This document shows, in pieces, positions 44,108 through 56,540 of a DNA stretch of 64,000 nt (the first letter of the stretch is position 1; each line of letters starts with the position of its first letter). The notes under the pieces are model-generated. The model was not told where the DNA came from, searched no databases, and saw nothing but the letters and a program-made list of their open reading frames with translations. The stretch covers positions 2,889,001 to 2,953,000 of the forward strand of contig NC_086382.1 in NCBI RefSeq assembly GCF_036588685.1, written 5' to 3'. This DNA comes from Mytilus trossulus. Its lineage: Eukaryota > Mollusca > Bivalvia > Mytilida > Mytilidae. The translations under genes were made by a program, and so were the position numbers.

Positions 44108-47100
44108 AGCTCACCTGGCCCGAAGGTCCAAGTGAGCTTTTCTCATCACTTGGCGTCCGTCGTCTGTCGTCGTCGTCGTCCGTCGTCGTTAGCTTTTACA
44201 AAAATCTTCTCCTTCTGAAACTACTTGGCCAAATTTAACCAAACTTTAGCACAATCACTATAGGAGTATCAAGTTTAAAAAACGTGTGGCGTGACCCAAC
44301 CAACCAACCAAGATGGCCGCTATGGCTAAAAATAGAACATAGGGGTAAAATGCAGTTTTTGGCTTATAACTTAAAAACCAAAGCATTTAGAGCAAATCTG
44401 ACTTGGGTAAAATGGTCAAAATCTAACTGTCCTGAAGTTTTCAGATGAATCCGACAACCAGTTGATGGGTTGCTGCCTCTGAATTGGTAATTTTAGGGAA
44501 ATTTTGCTGTTTTGGGTTATTTATCTTGAATATTATTATAGATAGAGATAAACTGTAAACAGCAATTATGTTCAGCAAAGTAGGATTTACAAATAAGTCA
44601 GCATGACCAAAATGGTCAGTTGACCCCTTTAGGAGTTATTGCCCTTTATAGTCAATTTTTAACCATTTTTGTAAATCTTAGTAATCATTTACAAAAATCT
44701 TCTTCTCAGAAGCAACTTAGCCAAATTAAACCATACTAGGCCACAATCATCATTGGGGTATCTTGATTATAAATTGTGTCCTGTGACCCAGCCAACCAAC
44801 CAAGACGGCCGCCATGGCTAAAAATAGAACAGAGGGGTAAAATGCAGTTTTTGGCTTATAACTCAAAAACCAAAGCCTTTAGAGCAAATCTGACATGGGG
44901 GTAAAATTGTTTATCAGGTCAAGATCTATCTTCCCTGAAATTTTCAGATGAATTGTACAACCCTTTGTTAGGTTGCTGCCCCTGAATTGGTAATTTAAAG
45001 GAAAATTTGCAGTTTTTGGTCATTATCTTGAATATTATTATAGATAGAGGTAAACTACAAGCAGAAAAATAATTTCAGCGAAGTAAAATTTACAATTAAG
45101 TCAACAGGTACAAATTGGTCAGGTGACCCGTTAAGGTGCTATTGCTCTTTATAGTCAATTTTTAACAATTTTTCGTAAATCTTAGTAATCTAAAAACCTT
45201 CTTCTCCGAAACTACATGGCTAAATTAAATAAAACTTGGCCACAATGATCATTTGGTATCTAGATTAAAAACCGTGTCCGGTGACCCAGCCAACCCACCA
45301 AGATGGCCGCCATGGCTGAAAATAGAACATAGGGGTAAAATGCAGTTTTTGGCTTATAACTCAAAAACCAAAGCATTTATAGCAAACTGACATGGGGTAA
45401 AATTGTTTATCAGGTCAAAATCTCTCTGCCATGTAGTTTTTAGGTTTATCGGAAAATCTGTTGTTGGGTTGCTGCCCCTGAATTGGTAATTTTACGGAAA
45501 TTTTGATGTTTTTGGTTATTATCTTGAATATTATTATAGTTTAAGAGATAAACTGTAAACAGTAATAATGTTCAGCAAAATAAGATTTACAAATAAGTCA
45601 GCATGACCAAAATGGTCAGTTGACCCCTTTAGGAGTTATTGCCCTTTATATTAAATTTTTAGCCATTATTCGTAAATCTTAGGAATCTTTAACAAAAATC
45701 TTCTTCTCAGAAGCAACTTAGCCAAATTAAACCATACTAGGCCACAATCATCATTGGGGTATCTTGATTATAAATTGTGTCCAGTGACCCGGCCAACCAA
45801 CCAAGATGGCTGCCATGGCTAAAAATAGAACAGAGGGGTAAAATGCAGTTTTTGGCTTATAACTCAAAAACCAAAGCATTTATAGCAAACTGACATGGGG
45901 TAAAATTGTTTATCAGGTCAAAATCTATCTGCCATGTAGTTTTCAGGTTTATCTGAAAATCTGTTGTTGGGTTGCTGCCCCTGAATTGGTAATTTTGATG
46001 TTTTTGGTTATTATCTTGAATATTATTATAGTTTAAGAGATAAACTGTAAACAGTAATAATGTTCAGCAAAATAAGATTTACAAATAAGTCAGCATGACC
46101 AAAATGGTCAGTTGACCCCTTTAGGAGTTATTGCCCTTTATATTAAATTTTTAGCCATTATTCGTAAATCTTAGGAATCTTTTACAAAAATCTTCTTCTC
46201 AGAAGCAACTTAAACAAATTAAACCATACTAGGCCACAATCATCATTGGGGTATCTTGATTATAAATTGTGTCCGGTGACCCGGCCAACCAACCAAGACG
46301 GCCGTCGTGGCTAAAAATAGAACAGAGGGGTAAAATGCAGTTTTTGGCTTATAACTCAAAAACCAAAGCATTTAGAGCAAATCTGACATGGGGGTAAAAT
46401 TGTTTATCAGGTCAAGATATATCTTCCCTGAAATTTTCAGATGAATTGTACAACCCGTTGTTAGGTTGCTGCCACTGAATTGGTAATTTAAAGGAAAATT
46501 TGCAGTTTTTGGTCATTATCTTGAATATAATTATAAATAGAGGTAAACTATAAGCAGAAAAATAATTTCAGCGAAGTAAAATTTACAATTAAGTCAACAG
46601 GTACAAATTGGTCAGGTGACCCGTTAAGGTGCTATTGCTCTTTATAGTCAATTTTTAACAATTTTTCGTAAATCTTAGTAATCTAAAAACCTTCTTCTCC
46701 AAAACTACTTGGCCAAATTAAATAAAACTTGGCCACAATGATCATTTGGTATCTAGATTAAAAAATGTGTCCGGTGACCCAGCCAACCCATCAAGATGGC
46801 CGCCATGGCTGAAAATAGAACATAGGGGTAAAATGCAGTTTTTGGCTTATAACTCAAAAACCAAAGCATTTATAGCAAACTGACATTGGGGTAAAATTGT
46901 TTATCAGGTCAAAATCTATCTGCCATGTAATTTTCAGGTTTATCGGAAAATCTGTTGTTGGTTTGCTGCCCCTGAATTGGTAATTTTACGGAAATTTTGA
47001 TGTTTTTGGTTATTATCTTGAATATTATTATAGTTAAGAGATAAACTGTAAACAGTAATAATGTTCAGCAAAATAAGATTTACAAATGAGTCAGCATGAC

Positions 47101-47607
47101 CAAAATGGTCAGTTGACCCCTTTAGGAGTTATTGCCCTTTATATTAAATTTTTAGCCATTATTCGTAAATCTTAGGAATCTTTTACAAAAATCTTCTTCT
47201 CAGAAGCAACTTAGACAAATTAAACCATACTAGGCCACAATCATCATTGGGGTATCTTGATTATAAATTGTGTCCGGTGACCCGGCCAACCAACCAAGAC
47301 GGCCGTCATGGCTAAAAATAGAACAGAGGGGTAAAATGCAGTTTTTGGCTTATAACTATAAAAACAAAGCATTTCGAGCAAATCTGACATGGGGGTAAAA
47401 TTGTTTATCAGGTCAAGATATATCTTCCCTGAAATTTTCAGATGAATTGTACAACCCGTTGTTAGGTTGCTGCCCCTAAATTGGTAATTTAAAGGAAAAT
47501 TTGCAGTTTTTGGTCATTATCTTGAATATTATTATAAATAGAGGTAAACTATAAGCAGAAAAATAATTTCAGCGAAGTAAAATTTACAATTAAGTCAACA
47601 GGTACAA

Positions 47608-48267
47608 ACCAGCAAGATAGTCTTAAGATCGACGACTCTACTGTTGAAGATGTTCAACAATTCACCTATCTGGGAAGTATTGTCAGTACAACAGGAGGCA
47701 CAGACGAAGACATATCGGCAAGAAAAAAGAAAGCACAACAGGTATTTTCCATGCTTAAACCTGTTTGGAGGAGTAATGCTTTAAGAACTAGCACTAAGTT
47801 AAGGATATTTACCACCAATGTCAAATCTGTACTCTTATACGGATCAGAAACCTGGAGAGAAACAGCTGAATCCATCAAATCTATCCAGACTTTTGTCAAT
47901 AAATGTTTGAGAAACATCCTCAACATCAGATGGCCAAACAAAATTTCCAACAATGTGCTATGGAGAAGAACCAAACAACAGCCAACAACCCAGACCATAA
48001 GAGCAAGAAAGTGGAAGTGGATCGGGCATACCCTAAGAAAGAAAGACACGCACATTACTAAGCAAGCCCTAGAATGGAACCCCCAAGGACATCGAAAAAG
48101 GGGAAGGCCAAAAAACACCTGGCGCAGGGGACTAACAACCGAGCTGAGTAAAATTGGGATGGCCTGGAAAGAAACAAAACGAATAGCCATGGACAGGAAG
48201 AAATGGAGAGAAACTGTAGTCGCCCTATGTCCCCCTTGGGACGAAGTGGATTAAGTCAAGTAAGTTT
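47608..48267 (+). pseudogene. LINE ORF2 C-terminal fragment inside R2 copy C
   Basis: An open frame from about 47608 to TAA at 48252-48254 reads DVQQFTYLGSIVSTTGGTDE, KKAQQVFSMLKPVW, VLLYGSETWR, WKWIGHTLRKKD, KRGRPKNTWRRGL. This is the C-terminal third of an RTE/Nimb-type non-LTR retrotransposon protein, after the RT catalytic motif. Upstream sequence is lost. The 3' end is TAAGTCAAGTAAGT, a short-repeat tail typical of this type. The junctions with R2 are sharp at both ends, with about 75 bp of R2 missing at the insertion. The frame is uninterrupted, so a fairly young, 5'-truncated insertion. Confidence 0.8.
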
Positions 48268-48440
48268 TACAAAAATCTTCACCTCTGAAACTACTGGTTT
48301 AAATTAATCCTAACTTGGCCACAATCATCTTTGGGGTAATTAGTTTTAAAAATGTGTGGCGTGACCCGACCAACCAGCCAAGATAGCCACCATGGCTAAA
48401 AATAGACCATAGGGGTAAAATGCAGTTTTTGGCTTATAAC

Positions 48441-48879
48441 TTATAAGTACAGCTCTTTGTAAGAACCATGCAGGGTGCCATATACATGTGATTTATGAGG
48501 GTTTCAGATTTTATCTATAAATGGCATAGAAGAAGCAATAACTGAAACCTGCTAAAAAATAAATATGAGTGGGAAAAAATGAGTGGTTGCCATGGTAACG
48601 GACACTCTATTTTTTGGTTGCGAGGCATAGTAAAATCTTTCAAAAATCAACCAAATCACTACAATTGAGAGCCTGATTAGGAATAGAATCAAGCATTTTT
48701 CAATAATTTTCATATGTAACAGTGATACAACTTTGTTTAAGCATCATTTTAGTTAAGATTGCATGTAAATCAAATTTGTAAATTTTTGGAAAAATTTTGA
48801 CAAAAAATGCATATTTTCAACTTTTCTGAATTTGGGATTTTTGCGAAATTATCAAATTCTCTATAGTGTTTTAAAAAAT
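48441..48879. repeat. Unidentified 440-bp insert in R2 copy C
   Basis: It splits GGCTTATAAC from CCAAAGCATTT, which are contiguous in other R2 units. AT-rich with no coding content and no terminal repeats seen by eye. Confidence 0.55.
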
Positions 48880-49282
48880 ACCAAAGCATTTAGAGCAAAT
48901 CTGACCGACTTTAAAATTTGTTTATCAGGTGAAGATCTATCTGCCCTGAAATTTTCAGATGGATCGGACAACCTGCTGTTAAGTTGCTGCCCCTAAATTG
49001 GTTATTTTTGGCATCCCCTAAGGAGTTATTGTCCTTTATAGTCAATTTATAACAATTTTCATAAAATGTGTAAATTTTTACTAACATTTTCCACTGAAAC
49101 TACTGGGCCAAGCTCGTTATAGATAGAACTAATTGTAAGCAGCAAGAATGTTCAGTAAAGTAAGATGTTCAAACACATCACCATCACCAAAACATAATTT
49201 TGTCATGAATCCATCTGCGTCCTTTGTTTAATATTCACATAGACCAAGGTGAGCGACGCAGACTCTTTGGAGCCTCTAGTTA

Positions 49283-51681
49283 TTTGTTGGTTTCACCATA
49301 CTTTTTCGGTTACTATCTTACTACCAACTGGAACATGGACTGGGCGTAGCTTCCTCATGTTTTAGTAGTTATGTCAGATTAAAGATGTTTGAAAGTTGAA
49401 GGACAACGACACAGTTTACTATTTGCTGGATGTTGTTGAGTGTATTGAGATTCCCTGTTACATCTGCTTTTCTCCTGATGCATTGTGTGTAGTGGAAACA
49501 CCAGTTGTTTGTGTTGATGTAAGATCATACATTTTATGCTGTATTTCGGATGACGACCTCATCGTCAATGAAGATATTGGTAGGCTCGAGTTGCAGTTGG
49601 TGTCTGAACATGATATACATCTTGAGTAAAGTCAGGAACCTTGAGTATACTAATCGCTCTTGGCTTGAAGTAAACTGTATACCAATGGATACTTTGCGAT
49701 GTCAACCATTGCATGACATGTGTAAAGTTTGAAAAACATTTTACCTCCACCATACTAGTATATCATGATATATGCTGATGCTAGTGTTAGATTTTTTTTT
49801 ACTGCATGAAGATTACAATACACCAAACTGTTTTGTCGTTTGTTAGAAAGAAAGAGTCACCTTTGGTAGTACATTCCCAGATACCCTTTATGTTGATTTC
49901 ATCAACGTTTTGTTTTTGTTGCAAAACTGGAAGACTCATTTTGTATTTGTTTAAAAATGGAATTCTTATATTATCTCATATCATTTGCAATGTTGGGATT
50001 ACAATTTTTAAGGTTTACAATTTCAATTATGTCTTTATATTACTTCTGTTTATCTGGCTTAGTCTTTATTTTAAGGTAATTCTTCGAAGTAGAAAAACAT
50101 TTTTACAAATAAACAGTGTAATGATTTTTATCGCTTTTTAAATAATATACTAAAACAGTGTAAGAAATATGTTTATCTTTAAAAATACAGGTAGATCTTA
50201 GGTGAATTTTTAATCAACCTTCATTGTTATGATAACAAATTATCTATCAAAACATCTTTTGCTATATGCATGTGGGAACAGAAGGAACAGTATTTTTGAA
50301 AAGTGGGTATAGGAGGAAGACACCCTTTTCACCTAGTCTTATGACACCTTTAAGATTCTTACCTAAGGCAACGTACATCGTATTAAATACCCGGAATATA
50401 CGCATATAGTCATGATCATATGCATATGGTCCTTTTACTCATATGATCCGGAACAGAAAGGAAAGAAATAAAAACAAAACTGTTCACAATGCATGTTAAA
50501 TAAAATGCACATGCAATGAAATGTTACGAACCCACTGGAAACATTCTAAAATTATAAAATAAAAAATTCAATCCTGGTATATTTGATGAGTTTATCTACA
50601 AAAATAATTTTTTTATCATTCATTTCATTGAAAGTATTTACATGCTAACAGTTTGCTGATAGTCATGGCAACATTAACAATACACACCTGCTTTTTTCTG
50701 TGTAAAAGTCTTTGACGTGACAGAAGTCAATTTATTTCCTATTCTTTGTATGTGGTTTTGTTATTTGCGTGTAGTATTTTTAAATTTTGAATGTGTACAC
50801 ATATAGTTCGCAAACGAAATGTAAAGGGAAATCTTATAATTTGGTAGATCACTTCGGTATAAGTATTTCATAAAAAAAAATGATTCTTGGGATTCTTTGA
50901 TACGCCGATTCTAACAGTGCACTTATATCTGTTATATTGGACCATAATACGTAAATGCCCTATTTTATAATTTAAAGTCAAAAGTTTGTGACCACAATCA
51001 TTTTGTGTCCCAAACCTATGCTGTCACTTTTACATCCTGATGTTACATGTTGTTATTACTTTAAAATTATTTTGAATCAATTAAATATAAAGGAAGCTTA
51101 ACCAATTCAATAAATTGTATTGCCACTTTGATTTTAGGGCAGAGTTGTAAAATTGGTAATCATTACATGGCTACTTATTTTTATATCATAAGTTGTGAAA
51201 ATTGTGATAAATATCAAATTGGTTTTACTCATTAGTAAAAAAATGATCCAATTTGTGTGATTTCTTAGGTTCACCTCAACAATTATTCTGAAGGAAGATA
51301 AGTTTGTATACGGCCAACCAAACATAACTAATATGATAAGTAGAGAATTTGAAGCCATCAGAAACAAACATTCTTTAAAACAATCATATATTGTTTTAGA
51401 ATGATTTGTGGGATATTGAAAAAAAACAAGGTGTTTATTTTTGCTATTCGTTCCTTCATTCATTAAAAAGAACTTGCATCATCTCTTTAACTAAAATAAT
51501 TGCTTTCGGAATCATCGATGTTTATATTTTTCTCGATTGAGTGAAGTCTCCAAGTAAATATATCTCACTAATTAACCATAGATAAATATGACTAATAGAC
51601 TAATAATGACCTAAATTGTTAATTGTGCCAAACAACATGTCACTTGCAGAAAAGGATTCCATAAAATAAATCCCACACATA
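49283..51681. other. Intergenic, no gene recognised
   Basis: Frames at 49396-49629 and on the opposite strand at 49565-49753 overlap and show no domain. A 111-codon frame at 49806-50141 is hydrophobic, phenylalanine/isoleucine-rich and AT-biased, with no motif. I do not call a gene. Confidence 0.35.
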
Positions 51682-51784
51682 GAGTGCATTTCCTTTTAAC
51701 CAAAATGTGTTTTGTGTTGGCGTTTGTTATCGTTTGATAAACGCTACAAAAGAAGAAACAAATTCATCGTTTAATTAGTGTTTA

Positions 51785-52290
51785 TCAAAAAAGTCAACAG
51801 TAGTATACCGCTGTTCAAAACTCATAAATCCATGGACAAAAAAAAATCGAGGTAACAAACCAAAACCGAGGGAAACGCATTAAATATAAGAGGAGAACAA
51901 CGACACAACACTAAAATTTAACACACACAGAAACGGACCAAGCATCAGACAAAATCCCACGAAAATAACAAATATAGCATCAAAACCAAATACATGCATT
52001 TGGGATAGACAAGTACCGTGACACGTCTTATCGTAATGTGAATTTACTCTAAAAAAAATAAGAGAAAACAAACGACACAACGTTAAAATATAACACACAG
52101 AGAAACAAACAATAATATAACAATGGCCATATTCCTGACTTGGTACAGGACATTTTTAAAGGAATAAAATGGTGGGTTGAACCTGGTTTTGTGGCATACA
52201 AAACCTCGCACTGTAATGACAATGTTAAATATAACATTGACATGACAACATAATATTACAGGACCCTGTCAGCCCTTTATTGCCCTGTTT
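51785..52290 (+). repeat. R1 repeat inserted in T1 copy A
   Basis: AACAGTAGTATACCGCTGTT (itself a hairpin), ATAAGAGGAGAACAACGACA, CATATTCCTGACTTGGTACA, GGTGGGTTGAACCTGG. The order is the same as at 61279-61720. The hammerhead part of the family is missing here. Confidence 0.8.
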
Positions 52291-52564
52291 TCCACTTTCA
52301 ATAATGCATGTACATAGTGTTGGTAAACAGATGTATCCACATAAGGGAATTCGAACCATTCTAAAATATTACAAGAAAGGTAAAATATAAGGAATACCTG
52401 ATGGGGATGTGCATAGGTCTACATGACCATAACCGAAACACTATTTTTAGTATTAAAACGCATACCAGATATGAATTTCTATACTCAAAATACACACATA
52501 AGTATTATACTACAAGCAAGCATGTATGAATTAGGAAAAATGTATTCCAGAAGAAAAAAATATG

Positions 52565-52690
52565 TATCATTCTTATCAATATGACAGTTGTTATCCATTC
52601 GTTTGATGTGTTTGGACTTTTGATTTTTGATTTTCCATTTTGAATTTTCCTCGGAGTTCAGTATTTTTGTGTTTTTACTTTTCACAGAGT
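52565..52690 (+). repeat. R5 repeat fragment in T1 copy A
   Basis: ATATGACAGTTGTTATCCAT, CGTTTGATGTGTTTG, TTTTGAATTTTCCTCGGAGT, TCAGTATTTTTGTG. Confidence 0.7.
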
Positions 52691-53017
52691 TATACCAGCT
52701 CTAAATTACTCTAAATATATGCACATAAAAATACATGAACTACAAAGGATGACAATAACATAGACTGGTTTGATCCTGGACCCGATTGATTATAATATAT
52801 CAAAGGTTGAAGTTAGAAACAAATGTAGGGTTTGTACTAACAAACGACAAACCGCAGACGCAGAGTGCATAGTTTGTCAAAGTTTATGCAAACTTTGCAA
52901 ACGTATGTTAGAAACAAATGATCAAAACATGTTCGCGCTTAGACGTTTCCATCGTTTGTGCTAGAAAGAAATGCACTCGTATACTCTAAATTGTACAAAT
53001 AATGCTTATGAAATAAC

Positions 53018-53830
53018 AAGAGGCTCTAAAGAGCCTGTGTCGCTCACCTGTATTTACTGATGCTTTGGAAATCATGTAAAATAAGGTTTAAATCATAATT
53101 TTTAGTATAAGATATCATTAGATACTATAATAATATCTAAGATTATAGCAAAAAACTACAAAATTTCCATAAAATTACTAACTCAGGGCAGCAACCCAAC
53201 AACTGGTTGTCGGATTTGTCTGAAAAATTCGGGCCAGATATATCGAAATATGATGAACATTTTTGGCACCAGTCAGATTTGCTCTAAATGCTTCAGTTTC
53301 AGAGATATAAACAAAAAAACTGCATTTAACGCTATTTACTAATTTAAGCCATGTCTGCCATCTTGGATCGCGGACAGGGTCATTGGACATATTTTTAAAA
53401 CTAGATACTCTTATGATGATTATGGACAAGTTAGGTTACATTTTGTCTTAGTAGTTTCAGAGAAGACTTTTTTAAAAGATTACAAAAATTTAAGAATAAA
53501 TGGTAAAATTGACTATAAAGGGCAATAACTCCTGAAGGGATCAAATGACCATTTTGGTCATTTGACTAATTTGTAGATCTTACTTTGCTGAACATTATTG
53601 CTGTTTACAGTTTATCTCTATCTATATTAATATTCAAGATAATAACCAAAAACTATCCTTAAAATTACCAATTAAGGGGTAGCAACCCAGCAATCGATTG
53701 TAAGATTCATCTAAAAATTTCAGGGCAGATAGATCTTGACTTGATAAAACAATTTTAACTCATCAGATTTGCTATAAATGCTTCGGTTTCAGAGTTTTAA
53801 GCCAAAATCTATGGGCCAGGTGAGCTAAAA
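53018..53830 (-). repeat. R2 element, copy D, internal deletion
   Basis: Antisense and short, but with both termini: AGGCTCTAAAGAGCC at the left and GGGCCAGGTGAGCTA at the right. Most of the 5' half is missing, joined at CCAAAATCTAT/GGGCC. Confidence 0.8.
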
Positions 53831-54316
53831 CAAATAGCCCAATATGATATTTTGATTTGTATGAGAATTAGGACGATATAAAATTAACATCACCTATATC
53901 ATCATTGGAAAATTGACTTTCATCGATTACTACAATTTTCTATGGAAAATAATGGGTTTCAGAAGTTCAGTCTTTTTAAAAAAAAAGTGAAATGGGTAAA
54001 ATGCTGTCTGAAGTTGTATTTATTGTCCATATGAGGGTTTGTTTATATTCGATGTATTCACTAGTTTATATGCCCTTATCCATCTGTTCATGTAGTCACA
54101 TCGGCATGGGAATCTTTACATGTCTTGATTTAGACAGTCAATCTCGTTGACACGCTTTTTAAATTCGAGCTTAAATAAAAAGTTATCCATTCATGTATGA
54201 GTATGTCTAGAAACAATGAGTTTAATATATTTTAAAGCCGATTCCAACGAGTGTGTAGCTAAAGGTAAAATTTGTGGTATGCTTCCTTGCTAGCTCAATC
54301 ATAAAATCATTATAAG

Positions 54317-54694
54317 GAGTTCATTTCTTTCTAACCAAAAGTCTGTAAACGTTGTGTGGCGTTTGTTGATGTTTTCTAAACGCAACAAAAGTTGAAACAA
54401 ATACATCGTTTAATCAGTGGTTACTGAAGCTGTTTTTACTTTCCATAATGCATGCACATGTTATTGGTAAACAGACTTTTTACAAACGTGGAAACTAATA
54501 CATCGTTTAATCATGGTATATTTAGAAACACATGTAGCGTTGTTCTAACAAACGACGAACTGCAGACGCATTTATAGCGATTGCATAGTCTGTCAAAGTT
54601 TATGTAAACTTTGCAAACGAACATTAGAAACAAATGATCAAAACATGTGAGCGCGTAGTCGTTTGAATCGTTTGTGTTAGAAAGAAATGCACCC
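54317..54694. mobile_element. TIR element (family T1), copy B
   Basis: GAG(T/G)..CATTTCTTTCTAACC on the left and the inverse of GGGTGCATTTCTTTCTAACA on the right; about 380 bp. No inserts and no transposase, so a non-autonomous element. Confidence 0.7.
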
Positions 54695-55034
54695 TTAAGA
54701 TAAATGTAAGGTACATCCAATATTTGAAGTCAATAGTTTAGCAGAAAACCAATCAGAATTAAGTGACAGAATATAAACATTGTAAAACTAATGTAGTGAT
54801 AATTATAAGCTAATTTACATGAAATGTTAACTTGTAGGTGTGTTTGATTTGCCAATTTTATTTTGATAAATGCTGAAAAGTTAAATGAAATTAAAGCTGA
54901 AATTCCTAATTTTTCTTCTTCTTCAGACATTACAGATATATTTCACTTGTTTGTTGAATTTCTTACATCAAGTTAATGAAATGTAGTTGGATATGATTGG
55001 CAAGTGCTGACCGTATTCATTTTTACACATACAC

Positions 55035-55380
55035 ATATAAAATTGAGAGAGAATGGAAATGGGGAATGTGTCAAAGAGACAACAAACCGACCAAATAAAA
55101 AAACAACAGCAGAAGGTCACCAACAGGTCTTCAATGTAGCGAGAAATTCCCGCTCTCGGAGGCGTCCTTCAGCTGGCCCCTAAACAAATATATACTATTT
55201 CAGTGATAATAAAAGCCATACTAATTTCAAAATTGTACACAAGAAACTAAAATTAAAACAATACAAGACTAACAAAGGCCAGAGGCTCCTGACTTGGGAC
55301 AGGCACAAAAATGCGACGGGGTTAAACATGTTTGTGAGATCTCAACCCTCCCCCTATACCAATGTAGAAAAGTAATGATA
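55035..55380 (+). repeat. R3 repeat, copy 3
   Basis: GGAAATGGGGAATGTGTCAA, GAGGCGTCCTTCAGCTGGCC, GGCCAGAGGCTCCTGACTTG. Ends at CAATGTAGAAAAGTAA. Confidence 0.8.
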
Positions 55381-56309
55381 TGATTACAATACACCCGGAC
55401 AGGTTAAAAAGATTGGAAGGTGTCCAAAAGTACATATGACCCCATCACTCAATCTAGCTCAGATTAAGTCTTAATGAAGTAGAGAAACGACATTTTTCTT
55501 CAAAGCTGCATTTTTTTTTTATCTAAAACTCATAAAAGAGGGACTGTTTTAAGTAGTAAGATAAAGTTTTTCTTTTTTGTGTGAATACAAAAAAATTAGT
55601 TGTAACTACTATGCATATAGATGAAGAAAATACACCAAGAGCATAACGATAATTCATGCGTGGGGAATACACCGAATTGCATTAATTAACTAAAATGCCT
55701 ATTTAGGGCGTTATATTGAAAAAAATATCTTATTTATTGTTATTAGAAGATTTTTTTTAATTCAATCAAAGACCAAGAAATGAAATTTCATTTGCAAAGT
55801 AGTCTAGGTAAACCTTGGTATCAAACATACAAATTATAAATAATAAACAGGCCATTGATATGCATGTTTGCACTGGATGATATTATGACGCATTGCTCCT
55901 CCTAATTTTAAGGTAATAATCATTTCATGATTGAGCTAGCATGGCATTTAACCAAAGACTCTACATTTAACTACAAACTCGTTGGAATCGGCTGTAAAAC
56001 TAATGAAAGGTAATCTGCAAGGTAGGTCGACAGGAATGTAGGACTTGAAATGTTATATACGCCAGGATAAAAGAGTATGCTAAATAGAGGCATTTTTTTT
56101 CATATCTTACAGCATGACGTCAACAGATTTAAAGCTAAAACTGGACGCAATAGAGTATCTATGAATTTCGTCAAGCCAAGCGAACTTGTAAAATAAAAAA
56201 AGATGTTTGATAGGAATGTGTGCAAGTCTAGAAGTAGGGTATAAAAACAAGAATGTGTCCCAAGTACAAGGATGTTCCATCCTCACTATCATTTTCTATG
56301 TTCAGTGGA
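55381..56309. other. Intergenic, nothing recognised
   Basis: AT-rich; no coding frame with a domain. Confidence 0.4.
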
Positions 56310-56540
56310 CCGTGAAAATGTGGTAAAAACTCTAATTTGGCTTTAAAATTAGAAAGGTCATATCATAGGCAACACGTGTACTAAGTTAAAAGTTGATTGG
56401 ATCCCAACTTCATCAAAAACTACCTCGACCAAAAACTATAACCTGAAGCCGGACAGACGGACGAACGGCCGATCGAACAAACGAACGAACGCATAGACCA
56501 TAAATGGGGCATGACAATGCGATCGTCCATTTGATCAAAT
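56310..56540 (+). repeat. Repeat with GACGGACGAACG tract
   Basis: Contains CCTGAAGCCGGACAGACGGA then GAACGAACGAACGC, flanked by ACCAAAAACTATAACC. The ending resembles a common mollusc repeat, but only one copy occurs here. Confidence 0.4.

Larger units (their letters stand above)
44110..49282 (+). repeat. GCTCACCTGG-family element (R2), expanded copy C
   Basis: The 5' hairpin terminus GCTCACCTGGCCCGAAGGTC and the CGTCGTCGTCGTCC block are present, and the 3' terminus AAGGTGAGCGACGCAGACTC ends in GAGCCTCTAG. Between them a unit of about 500 bp is repeated. The phrase CAGTTTTTGGCTTATAAC starts at 44353, 44845, 45343, 45845, 46338, 46835, 47339 and 48423. Two unit types alternate (see findings). 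A LINE fragment (47608-48267) and an unidentified 440-bp insert (48441-48879) interrupt it. Copy B has only two units, so this copy has expanded. Confidence 0.9.
51682..52978. mobile_element. TIR element (family T1), copy A, with nested inserts
   Basis: The ends are GAGTGCATTTCCTTTTAACC and the inverse of GAGTGCATTTCTTTCTAGCA. Outer blocks match copy B at 54317-54694: GGCGTTTGTT, GAAACAAATTCATCGTTTAA, TAATGCATGTACAT, and GTTTGTCAAAGTTTATG with AACTTTGCAAACG. Copy A carries R1 (51785-52290) and R5 (52565-52690) inside, which B lacks. The 64-codon cysteine-rich frame at 52770 lies within T1 and is not a gene. Confidence 0.75.

Noticed and set aside
47666..48190. 174-codon minus-strand frame
   Set aside because: It is the shadow of the plus-strand LINE frame, which has the recognisable motifs.
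49396..49753. Overlapping frames on both strands after R2 copy C
   Set aside because: No recognisable domain, no splice context, and neither strand is favoured.
52770..52964. Cysteine-rich 64-codon frame resembling a zinc-binding peptide
   Set aside because: It lies inside the T1 TIR element, and the copy at 54.5 kb has stops in the matching place.
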